Of a stretch of DNA of 64,000 nucleotides, positions 49,841 to 58,796 are shown piece by piece. The number at the start of each line of letters is the position of its first letter. The stretch's first letter is position 1. Where the stretch lies: the NCBI GenBank assembly GCA_025345505.1, contig JANVCC010000018.1, positions 11,724,231 to 11,788,230 of the forward strand, written 5' to 3'. The translations under genes and the position numbers were made by a program. The notes under the pieces are model-generated. The model searched no databases, was not told the origin of the DNA, and worked only from the letters and a program-made list of their open reading frames with translations. The DNA comes from Todiramphus chloris collaris. Taxonomy: Eukaryota > Chordata > Aves > Coraciiformes > Alcedinidae.

Positions 49841-51181
49841 GAAAGCATGTGCAGATGTATCACCTTGGGTGGGAGCTGATTTTATGATTCCATTAAATCC
49901 AGGTATTTCTCCCATGTATTTAGGTGTAGAGTGAGACAGAAACAGGATACAGCTAGTGATCAGGGTGTTGAACTGGGAATGAACAGTGTGCTTGTACCAT
50001 GATAGTTCTACTGTTCCAAGCATGTATTGCATCAAACCTTCACATTTTATCAGTTAACTCTTTCAGTTGTGGTACTCTTGATGTTAGTTATGTTCCTCAT
50101 TCTCTGCTACCCAGTAGCCCTCAGTTTCTGACCTACACCTCTGTCCCTGTCCCACACCAGGTCACTGTTGCCTCTTTAAGGTCTCTGCTGCCCTTCTCCC
50201 CTTCTCCAGCCAGGTTTTGCTGTGGACCAGAATCTTGGATCAGGTAGATGATAGTTGAGGTCATGAGCCCAAAAGTATTCTCATATTCGTAGTTCTCATA
50301 TTGTAGGAAGATAAGTGAAGAGCAGAAAGTCCTGGGATAGCAGCTGGTGGACAAAGATTTTTAAGGGGTGGGACAATCATAGTTGGAAACTCAGAGCCTT
50401 TTTGCACTGTGGTTTCCATCACAGAGCACCATATACAAGTCCTGATCCCCATCAAGATCCAGATGGCTGAGGGATGGGAATTAGAGAGGGAAAAGGGACA
50501 CCCATTGTTTTCCAACATACTACTGCTGCCTCCACAGATAGAAGGACATTATGGTTCAATAGTACCTTGATACTTTTTAAGATCACTGCTGGGAAGGGTT
50601 TAAATGTGTTTTTTTCAGGTTAAATTTGGATTCAGCTGACATACTTGATGTGAGATATCTGCTGATACACCCATGTACCACATTTCTTCTGTCTGCATTG
50701 ATAAGTTTGTTAGAGGCTTACATAGACATTTAACTTTATATGAATAAATCCTTTTGTGGTCTGTTCCAGTGTAATCTGAAATTTCTATTAACTAATTTGG
50801 CCATCAACCACTCTGTCTATGCCACATAATAGGGTTTTGTACAAAATGGATTTTTCGTTGTGTTAGGAATGTCATGTTTTAATCAATGTCTCTTTGAATG
50901 TTAAATCTAATGAAGGCTGTAAGTGAGACACTATAAATGCACAGAGAGTGTAACCATGGAAACCAGAGCAAGATCTGCTGGGTACCCCACACTGGTAACA
51001 CAGTGCAGCACAGCCCCATGCACAAGGCAGAGGCCTCTGAAAGCATTTTCAGCAGTTAGATCAAGAGTTTTTGAAGTCTGGAACAGAGAGATGGATACTA
51101 ATTTGCTGGGAGCTTGTAGTCTGGCCACAGTGTTGTGACAGTAAGGGGGTCGCTGATGGAGTCACCCACTGAAATGGCAAG
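49841..51181. other. Non-coding flank 5' of the retrovirus
   Basis: Unique-looking DNA without a recognised gene. A C/T-rich stretch lies near 50100-50215. The bases immediately before the LTR are CAAG (51178-51181), a possible target-site duplication with CAAA at 56267-56270. Confidence 0.5.
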
Positions 51182-51699
51182 TGTTGTGTGATTTGATTTA
51201 GTACTTACATAGAATTCATTTAGCATAACTTGTTTAGCATTAGTAGATAAATTTACTGAAGCCTTAGGCCGCAAGCTGTGAGCTTTCACCTAGGTATGTT
51301 GAACTTTTACCTAGTCAAGTAAAAGACTGCCACAGAGCCGGTTCAAGCCAGAAGATAAGGAAGCTACACTCATTAACAGAAGCTGCAACCACAGAGATAA
51401 AAGAAGAAAGAGACCACCTAGAGACAATGAAGGGACCCAATGAAAAATGGGAAGACCCCAGACCCCAATATTGCTACTGGTCCAAACTGTCATGTGAGGG
51501 GTGGGGAGTTTAGATTGTAAGGGTATAACTGCCCAGGGATTTCTTTGTTCGAGTCTCTCTTTGGAGGCACCCAGCTAGAGCTGTAGTGCTATTAATAAAA
51601 AGTCCTTTTCTAGAGGAATCTATCTTTTGGCTAATGGACTGAGTGGAAACCTAGAGACAAACCCTTTTAGGACGGCTGGCATGCACAATTTCCCTAACA
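51182..51699 (+). repeat. 5' LTR, 518 bp
   Basis: It starts TGTTGTGTG and ends CCCTAACA, with the TG...CA termini of retroviral LTRs. A TATA-like GTATAA lies at 51523-51528 and the poly(A) signal AATAAA at 51594-51599, about 70 bases later, which sets the likely U3/R order. Compared with the 3' LTR it has an extra 4 bases near 51216, 13 bases near 51432 and 29 bases close to its end, and lacks two single bases. Confidence 0.95.
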
Positions 51700-51702
51700 G
51701 TT

Positions 51703-51720
51703 TGGTGAGCCAGATGGGAC
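51703..51720 (+). other. Primer binding site, degenerate, possibly tRNA-Arg
   Basis: TGGTGAGCCAGATGGGAC begins three bases after the LTR end (GTT) with the obligatory TGG. By eye it matches the complement of a vertebrate tRNA-Arg 3' end (TGGCGAGCCAGCCAGGAG from memory) at 13 of 18 positions; no other tRNA I know fits better. Mutational decay limits certainty. Confidence 0.5.
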
Positions 51721-52520
51721 TCTGCGTAACCATCACCTGACTGTCTTGTCTACAAATATCCAGCTGCCAGCATAGGGTGAATGCACCTGGGACCTTTGGG
51801 GAAAGGAGGCACTGAACAGTGAGTGCTAACGTTCCACTAGTAAATTCTAGATATTCTGGATCCAAGTGGCTTTGAAGTCCCATCTCAGAATTCTGAGTAG
51901 ATTCAAGTCCCACCTGGGAAGGATGCTCTGGAAGGTCTGAATGGGTTCGTCTTGGAAGCATGCTAGGAGAGGTGTGAGTAGCCTGATCAGTGTAAGGTGC
52001 ATGAATTTGGTACCTGTGTCCAAGTGAGGTCAATTCCCTCCTCAGAAGGAAAATTGGAGGAAAATAGATGGCACTGCAGGTCTAGCAAAAAAAATGAACA
52101 AGTATTGAAGACTGGTCAGTATTTAGAGGACTGGGGTATAGCCCCTAATTTTAAAAAGTGACTACACTCCAGAAAATTTTGGAAAATGAAAAACCTCAGC
52201 AAATAGGTTATTGTTATGTATGGGATAATTGCACATAAGACCACAATAAAGAGGATGGTTGAAAATATGTACAAAAACAGTGAGGAAGAACTTTAGCTGC
52301 AACAATTGTGAGTAATTTAACCAAGGCACCTGCGGAGACAGTCTCTGCACCACCCTATACTCCTCTTCCTGTATCTCTTGTTGTTTCCCCCCAGCTGCCA
52401 CTGCTTCTGCTAGGCTTTACCCTGTGGTTTCTAATGTTATCCCTAATCCTCTTACAATGCAGCCAGTAGTAGGGGTATGTGTATGTATGTGTGAAACATT
52501 TCTCCTCCACCTCCAGTGTT
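51721..52520 (+). other. Retroviral leader and 5' gag region, unreadable
   Basis: Between the primer binding site and the first recognisable gag block there is about 0.8 kb of proviral DNA without an interpretable frame. Matrix and early gag would be expected here. A proline-rich-coding part near 52330-52430 could be the gag p12-like segment, but this is inference from position. Confidence 0.4.
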
Positions 52521-52978
52521 ACATCTGAACACACAATACCCCTGGAACCCTGCAGATTTGGTTATGCGAGTAAATCAAATGCTTAGGTTAAGGGAAGATG
52601 CAGGTCAGTGTTCATAATTATTTTCCATTAATTTTTGGGGATATGATCCATCCTGGGCTGATGTTGAACTGTTGCTGAGGAAGAGGAGCAGAATAAATAG
52701 TTGAAAATAATGTGGAGCTGACCCTACAGGCAATAGGAAATCAGACTGCTTGACCACAATTTGTTCCTGATTGGGACTGTAATAATCAAGTAGAGATAAT
52801 TGCCAAACAATGGTTGGAGATCTGATCAATGTGATTAGAGCTTGCAAGGAGATAACAGGAAATTGAGCTAAAGTACAGGAATGTAGACACAGGCCAGAGA
52901 AACGCCCCAGCGACTACTGCAAAAGATTACAACAGGCTTTGTTGGCATACAGGGGAATCAGTCTACAGAGTTTTAATA
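52521..52978 (+). pseudogene. Retroviral gag capsid remnant
   Basis: Short gag-like blocks can be read: YPWNPADLVMRVNQMLRL near 52536-52590 and, in another frame after stops, RPEKRPSDYCKRLQQALLAY near 52894-52955. The second has the pattern of the late capsid region of gammaretroviral gag (a polar 'P-E-x-P-S-x-x-x-x-R-L' block). No nucleocapsid zinc knuckle follows; the sequence passes directly into reverse transcriptase, so nucleocapsid, protease and the start of reverse transcriptase are deleted. Confidence 0.65.
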
Positions 52979-53580
52979 ATGAATTTGCATCAAGTGTGTT
53001 TGTGGACCAACTTCTGCAACTATTTTAAGGATCACATGCTGGTGTGGCAAGGAGAAAAGTTGAAAGTTATTATATTACCTGGAGGTTCTAGACTTGTGCA
53101 ATATGTAAATGATTTATTACTTGGCAGCAAGACATACAAAGATTGTTTGAAAGATACTGTTTGTCTACATACTGATTTAGCAGAAAAGAACGTCACTGTG
53201 AATGTCTTTATGAGCTTTACCTGTGTTGTCAGGAAGTAAATTAGTTAGGATTTATATTAATGGAAGGACAAAGATTAGGAGACCAGAATGAGTCCAGCCT
53301 ATGGTAGAAATGCCAGTAACAAAGAAACAACAGCAAGGATTTTTAGACACAGTAGGATACTGCAGACCTTGCATACCACGGCTAGTGAGGTTAAGTAAAT
53401 CATTGATAGAAGCTACCAAGGCAGAGGAAATGGAGCCTATGCATTGGGGTCCAGAGAAGGAAAAGACTTTCCAAGCTATAAAAGGAGCTTTAGCTTCTGC
53501 TCCAGCACTGGGATAGCTGAATTACCCAAAGTCCTTTGAACTATTTGTGCATGAGAACAAAGGAGTAGCCATCAGTCTTT
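52979..53580 (+). pseudogene. Retroviral reverse transcriptase remnant
   Basis: The first open part (to 53239) contains the catalytic region as LVQYVNDLLLGSKTYKDCL, where YVND (53102-53113) replaces the gammaretroviral YVDD, followed by a block matching the palm end. After a frameshift, 53301-53516 matches the thumb/connection part with VTKKQQQGFLDTVGYCRPCI and HWGPEKEKTFQAIKGALASA, ending in a stop after PALG. The fingers and first half of the palm are missing. The frame breaks and the Asp to Asn change at a metal-binding position each remove activity. Confidence 0.9.
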
Positions 53581-53639
53581 ACTGAAAAGTTATGTCCATG
53601 CTGCTGCACCGTGTCTTATTACTCAACTGGATACTGCAG

Positions 53640-54420
53640 AGATGTAGAATAATTCCTGTGTTAAAGTGACAATAGCAACTATCATAAAAAGGAGCAGACC
53701 ATTGATTCTGGGTCCCCCAACAACCATGTATATCCTGCATGCAGTAGAACTGATTCTTAAACAACATGCTACACAGACACAGTCCCCACAAAGAGCACAT
53801 TGTTACAAATTAACAATTTCAAATGTGGATAATAGTACTTTGAAAAGATGTAATGTTTTGAATCCAGCAATTTTACTGTCTGTTGTTTCCAACAGTGAGC
53901 CACATCAGGATTGTGCTGAGGTGGTGTTTCACTCCAGCTGATGATGGGAAGATCTGTGAGATCAACCTCTAGGGAAGTTGGATCTAATCCTTTTCACCAA
54001 TAGATCTTCATACTATGTGAATGGAAAATGACACACAGGATATGCAGTGGTGAGAAACTTAGAGGTACTTGAAACAGAACCTCTACAACCCTCAGTGAGT
54101 ACCCAAGGGAATGAATTAAATGAATTAGCAAGAACAGCCCAGTGGAAATGTTATCAGTGAGTAACTATTTGTAATTATTCTAAATATACTTTTGGAGTGT
54201 GTCATGTGATGGCTATGCTATGGAGAGAACAAGAGTTCCTTACCTCAGTGGAAAAGAATATTTCTAATGGAATTAAATTCCAAATGCTGTTGGAAGCTAC
54301 TGAGCTTCCAAGGGAAATCGCTGTAGTACACTATCCAGCTCATACCAAAGGCTCCACTGAAACACAAAGAAATAATAAAATTACTCAATGTGTAGTAAGA
54401 AAGGTTTAAAATGGCCTGAA
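53640..54420 (+). pseudogene. Retroviral connection and RNase H remnant
   Basis: Blocks in order are ILKQHATQTQSPQRAHCYKL and LKRCNVLNPAILL (53740-53880, connection end), a DLFTNRSSYYVNGKWHTGYA-like stretch near 53987-54045 (RNase H start, where a conserved Asp appears as Asn), and LPREIAVVHYPAHTKGSTET near 54310-54370 (RNase H end with the conserved His in the HTKG block). They occupy different frames and contain stops. Confidence 0.88.
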
Positions 54421-54832
54421 GTTTTAGGAATAGTACTATGGGATATCGAAAACACCCTTGCCAACCTCTAGAATTGTCATCAACAGGAAAAGTGTTTGGT
54501 AGACACTTAGTTATACTCAGGACTTTTGTCCTCACTAGGACCAGCCTCTTAAAGGGACATGAAAAGGTTTTATATTGGGAATACAAAGACATTTTCAAGA
54601 AAATAGGGCACAAGCCCAATGGTTTCAACCAGTACCAGCAGGAATACAAGTACATGATATCCAGTCTGGAGACACAGTAATGATAAAAGTACAGTCTCAC
54701 AAAATTAAGTTGGACCATAAGTGGGAGAGTCCATATACTGTTCTATTAACTTCCTATTTTGTGGTAAAAGCTACAGGGAAAGAGAATTAGATTCATCACT
54801 CATGTGTTAAATGGGTTTCTAAGAAATACTAG
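54421..54832 (+). pseudogene. Retroviral integrase C-terminal remnant
   Basis: Only the end of integrase is recognisable: the DNA-binding SH3-like region with SGDTVMIKVQSHKIKLDHKW and ESPYTVLLTSYFVVKATGKE (54665-54790), then, in another frame, a CVKWVSKKY end and TAG at 54830-54832. The zinc-binding HHCC domain and the DDE catalytic core, normally about 200 codons, are essentially missing; only about 200 bases separate the RNase H end from this part. The provirus therefore could not encode integration. Confidence 0.85.
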
Positions 54833-55745
54833 CTAAATGAGTAACTGCCATGCATATAGAACCCCATGAATCCTGCATCATGGTTGGCTTCAGTTATCCT
54901 GTAAAAATTGTGGTCCATGCCATCCTAGAACATGTACCAATAATTGTTTTAAAAATCATTGGGAATATTATCAACAGGTTTGGAGTCAGGGAAGTATAAC
55001 TAGGGAAGATACCTCTGCACACATAAACTAGTGCTATCCGTGCAGACTACACCAGCCACTAACAGAAGTGCTTTGCAGCAGTACAGGGTACTGATTATTT
55101 GAGACTAACATACAGATGAATTACACACATCCATAGTGCTCAGCCTATTTAGCTCTAATCATATAGCCTTTGTATTGATTATATGTGGGAACTTGTGATA
55201 TTGGTACTCTTGATACTCCTTAGATCCATATTAGCAATACTTTTTATATCCAGAATGGGTGGCAACCCTAATAGACCATAAACTCCCATGGCTTCTTCCA
55301 TTGTTTAACACTTTTTGTTAATAATACAGCACCTAACTTGAACCTGGCTATTACCTGCATACAGACAACAGAGGACAAACTAAAATGTTGTCTCAAAACT
55401 GAATGCCTTTAGATATATTGCTAGACAGTCAAGGGGGAATTTGTGTAGCTATTAATCAATATTTCTATTTCTATGTCAGGGACACAGGTAAAGTGATAAT
55501 AGGTGCTGACTCTATTCAATCTTTAGTTTCTGATCTACATCTAGACACCTCAGAAGATTGATGGGAAACACTGTTCAGCCATTGGGGATTTAATTCTTGA
55601 TTATCAAGCCTATTAGCCACTCTTAATAAGATTTTAGTTCCTGTAGTTTTTATGATTTTAATGTTCTGATGGTTTTCTCTATGTGTTCAGACTTGTTTAA
55701 GAAAAATGACACTTAGGAGCGTGCAAAGGTATAGATGTACCCTTC
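54833..55745 (+). pseudogene. Retroviral env remnant with TM end
   Basis: The first part (surface subunit) is too decayed to align. From about 55370 the transmembrane subunit is recognisable: a conserved LLDSQGGICVAINQYFYFYV-type stretch near 55425-55480 (the family's CX6CC region, with the paired Cys lost here), then an amphipathic region and a hydrophobic segment LVPVVFMILMF near 55635-55668 followed by CVQTCLRKMTL at its cytoplasmic end. Several stops interrupt the frame. The total env length is about 0.9 kb against an expected 1.8-2 kb, so the surface subunit has deletions. Confidence 0.75.
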
Positions 55746-55777
55746 TTGATGACCCTTTATAAGGCAGGTATGTCTGT

Positions 55778-55790
55778 AAAAACAAAAGGG
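55778..55790 (+). other. Polypurine tract
   Basis: AAAAACAAAAGGG ends two bases before the 3' LTR. It is the expected plus-strand primer site, with one C interruption. Confidence 0.8.
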
Positions 55791-55792
55791 AC

Positions 55793-56266
55793 TGTTGTGA
55801 GGTTTGGTATAGTACTTACATAGAACTCAGCATAACTTGTTTAGCATTAGTAGATAAATTTACTGAAGCCTTAGGCCGCAAGCTGTGAGCATTCACCTAG
55901 ATATGCTGAACTTTTACCTAGTCAAGTAAAAGACCGCCCCAGAGCTGATTCAAGCCAGAAGATAAGGAAGCTACACCCATTAACAGAAGCTGCAACCACA
56001 AAGATAAAAGAAGAAAGAGACCACCTAGAGACAATGAAGAATGGGAAGACCCCAGACCCCAATATTGCTACTGGTCCAAACTGTCATGTGAGGGGTGGGG
56101 AGTTTAGATTGTAAGGGTATAACTGCCCAGGGATTTCTTTGTTTGAGGTCTCTCTTTGGAGGCACCCAGCTTGAGCTGTTAGTGCTATTAATAAAAAGTC
56201 CTTTTCTAGAGGAATCTATCTTTTGGCTAATGGACTGAGTGGAAACCTAGAGACAAACCCATAACA
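55793..56266 (+). repeat. 3' LTR, 474 bp
   Basis: It begins TGTTGTGAGG and ends CCCATAACA, co-linear with the 5' LTR. AATAAA lies at 56190-56195. It lacks 4, 13 and 29 bases relative to the 5' LTR and has two extra single bases; the length difference of 44 bases is fully accounted for by these. The 29-base difference sits just before the terminal TAACA. Confidence 0.95.
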
Positions 56267-57180
56267 CAAAGGAGGACCCTCACTGTTCAGTAGTCCTCTT
56301 GGCCACAAGCTGGTCAATCCTGACTGCAATTGGAGAAGATGAGGGTTCAGGAAAAAATTCAGAGGCCCTGTAAAGATCTGGACTTGTAACCCCCTGAAGG
56401 TGAAGTTTCTGACCTTTCTGGCTTGATGCTTTTCTAAGAAGTGTTTAAGGTCTGCAGGATAGAAAGTGTAAGGCTTGTGATCCAGAGGATCCTGTTGATG
56501 TGAGAAAAGCCATTCTGGCAATCTGAAGTGTACCTCTGACCACTGCAGTGAACACTGCTAAGGACCCAGGTGCTTTTTGTTATTACTGTGTGATTGGTAT
56601 TTATTCACTGATATGTATTGCAGAGTATTAGCTCCTCAGGAGCCTACCTTATCCTGGTCCCAGGCATCCATGGTGTGTCCACAGAAAGCTGGTTACAATG
56701 ACTTAGAAGAACTGTGGAGCAAAGCCAAATTCCTACAAAGAAAACACAAACTGTCTTTTTTCCTCCTTATTCTGAATGACAAAATGTTATAGCACCTTTC
56801 TGGATTATTAAAATTAAAAAGGTTTCTGAAGTGTCATTTCTTTATTGTCTTTTGTGTTTCATTTCCTTATTGCAGTTTCTTACGGCTCAGAAAATAAAAC
56901 TACATTGAAAGCTCTTTGGGGCAGGGATCATTATTATATTTATTTTCAGTGCAGCATGATCTCAGTTCCTGCATAAATCTTGTAGTCACTGTTGTGCTAT
57001 ATGTGCAGTAATAATAGCCAGGACTGTCCACTAAGTGTTGCTTATTACATGTGTTCATTCCCCCCTTGATGCTCCTGGGCTTGCACTAAGCTCTTTTATT
57101 CAGTCCTCGGCAGTGAATACAATCCCAATTTTAAAAAAAGGGGTTTTTTGTAACTTCCAGAAATACTGGTCACATTACTT
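56267..57180. other. Non-coding flank 3' of the retrovirus
   Basis: The flank starts with CAAA and shows no further proviral sequence. The 56270-56560 part is slightly GC-richer. No gene or named repeat is seen. Confidence 0.5.
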
Positions 57181-58120
57181 TCTTTAGGATATGGATTATT
57201 TAATACATTTCAGCTTACAGGGAAATGAGCCTTCCACTTCCAAGTGTGTAAAGCAGCAGAGTGAAAGTGGGCATATTTCAAACAGACATGCATGCTCTCT
57301 CAAGCTCACTCTCCCTTGGCTCTCAGCCACAATTTTAAAGCAATTTGCCCTAATCTGCCATATGGTTTTCTTTCTTTGCATTTTATAAAACTGCAGGGCT
57401 AAGTGAATGTGCCTCTTCGGCAGCACTAACACAAGCCTGATTTAATTTAAACTTCCGTATTAACATACCAACGAAATCAGGGCTGCAGCCTATGAGGGAA
57501 ACTTCAGTGCTGTGCACAACCAGAGCTGTAATTAGTTTCCAAGTGGTACTAGCCTACAGCCCTTAAACTGGTTCTTCCTTATGATTATTATTCCTAGAGG
57601 TCAGCCCAAAAGAACATCAAGTCTGCTTCAGCAGCATGTGACCCCCGCTCTCCTCCCTGGATCAAATCAGGCCTCCAGTAAGACATTCTTCAAGCCTGAA
57701 ATCACTTCCAAACAGCAGACATTCTTAGCAAATCTGATTCATCATGTGGAAGATCTATGTGCCTGCTGTATGAAAAGCATCTCTGACAGAGATTTCCAGC
57801 AAACCCTGCCAGTGAATCCTTTTATTCAAGAAGTCCGTGCAGTATACTTTCATATCACAGATGGCTCCAGGACTCGGAAATGATTTCCTTAAATAGGCTC
57901 TCACACCAGGCTTGTCTACACATTTAACTTTGGAATTTTTAGCCTCTAAGAAGAATGTGACATGGTTCACTAAACATGTTCAGTGTGCATTTTCAGCACA
58001 CAAGTAGCCCCAGAAGCTGCGATGGGGACTGCTCCCCTGCCTGATGCCCATGTATACTCATCTGCACACTCTGTTTATTCACCTAGCTGGATCGGTTGTG
58101 ATGTGCATTGCAAGGTACCC
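57181..58120. other. Possible conserved non-coding region
   Basis: This patch is richer in varied, non-repetitive sequence and slightly higher in GC than most of the window, with motif-like blocks such as ACATGCATGC and TTTGCATTTTATAAA. It contains no recognised repeat. A 100-codon open frame at 57581-57883 has no recognisable domain. The view that it is regulatory is a guess from sequence texture only. Confidence 0.25.
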
Positions 58121-58773
58121 ACCTAGCATGGGTTCCTAGCTCCAGAGCAGCGTATTTGGCCTTTGTCATGGACACAATTTAGCTCAACTGCTTCACTAAA
58201 GTATAATACAAAGAACAATTCCAGACAGAGGCAGTACATGATGCAGCCCTCCCTGTCCAGTGCGCCACTGCTTGTCTTTAGAGGATGCTGAATGACAGCA
58301 CTGCTACTCAGAACTGGGAGACAGACAAAAAAGGGAATTCTTCCCTGTTGACTTAAAAGTTCTGAAGACAAGGATTATTTCCTAAGTTAACAGGAAAAAA
58401 ATCCAAGTGTTTAATAACTTGGAAAAATTCCACATACCTGGACAAGATTGTACTTATACTATTTAGCTTACTTCAAAGTGGAGACATCCATGCTATTTTG
58501 TTTTACTCAATAGGCTTTCTAATTTGTAGTCTTTATTAAAAAACTTTCACTCACATATTGCTCAGCCCTCCACAGTCAGTCTTTCCCATTATGAACATCT
58601 CTGTCAGCTGTTGTATTTTTATACAATCCCGAAATGAAATGTTTATCGGATCTCAGAACAATGTGGCAGATTTGACTATTTTTTGCATTTCTGTTTTGTT
58701 TCTGTATTTATCTTTTATTGAAAGCACAAGTTAATATCATACTTCCCAGGATCTGATCATTCTCTTTGATGTT

Positions 58774-58796
58774 AAAAAACAAAACAAAACAAAACA
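58774..58796 (+). repeat. (AAAAC)n microsatellite
   Basis: Three to four AAAAC units follow an A run. This is the only sizeable A/C-only tract on the plus strand. Confidence 0.75.

Larger units (their letters stand above)
51182..56266 (+). mobile_element. Endogenous retrovirus, gammaretrovirus-like, defective
   Basis: This is a provirus with two LTRs starting TGTTGTG and ending in TAACA or ATAACA. It has a degenerate primer binding site right after the 5' LTR and a polypurine tract right before the 3' LTR. Remnants of gag, pol and env are in canonical order over a 4.1 kb interior, roughly half the usual gammaretroviral length. The reverse transcriptase, RNase H and integrase C-terminal blocks, the absence of accessory genes and the 4-base flank CAAG/CAAA (one mismatch) all point to class I. 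The LTRs differ by about 16 substitutions in roughly 470 aligned bases plus four length differences. Every coding region has stops or frameshifts, and late gag to mid reverse transcriptase and the integrase core are deleted. Probably transcription-competent LTRs are not demonstrated. Confidence 0.95.

Noticed and set aside
51620..52033. 137-codon minus-strand open frame across the 5' LTR, with a similar end in a frame at 56216-56521
   Set aside because: The shared C-terminal residues arise only because both frames read the antisense of the duplicated LTR end.
54245..54718. 157-codon minus-strand open frame in the provirus
   Set aside because: It is antisense to RNase H and integrase remnants; the plus-strand reading is the one with family motifs.
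51811..56291. Inverted 13-base match between the proviral leader (51811-51823) and the 3' flank (56279-56291)
   Set aside because: The shared block is itself nearly palindromic (CACTGAACAGTG), so an inverted match is easily due to chance.
57581..57883. 100-codon open frame in the GC-richer patch
   Set aside because: No recognised domain, no splice or promoter context; kept only as part of the possible conserved region.
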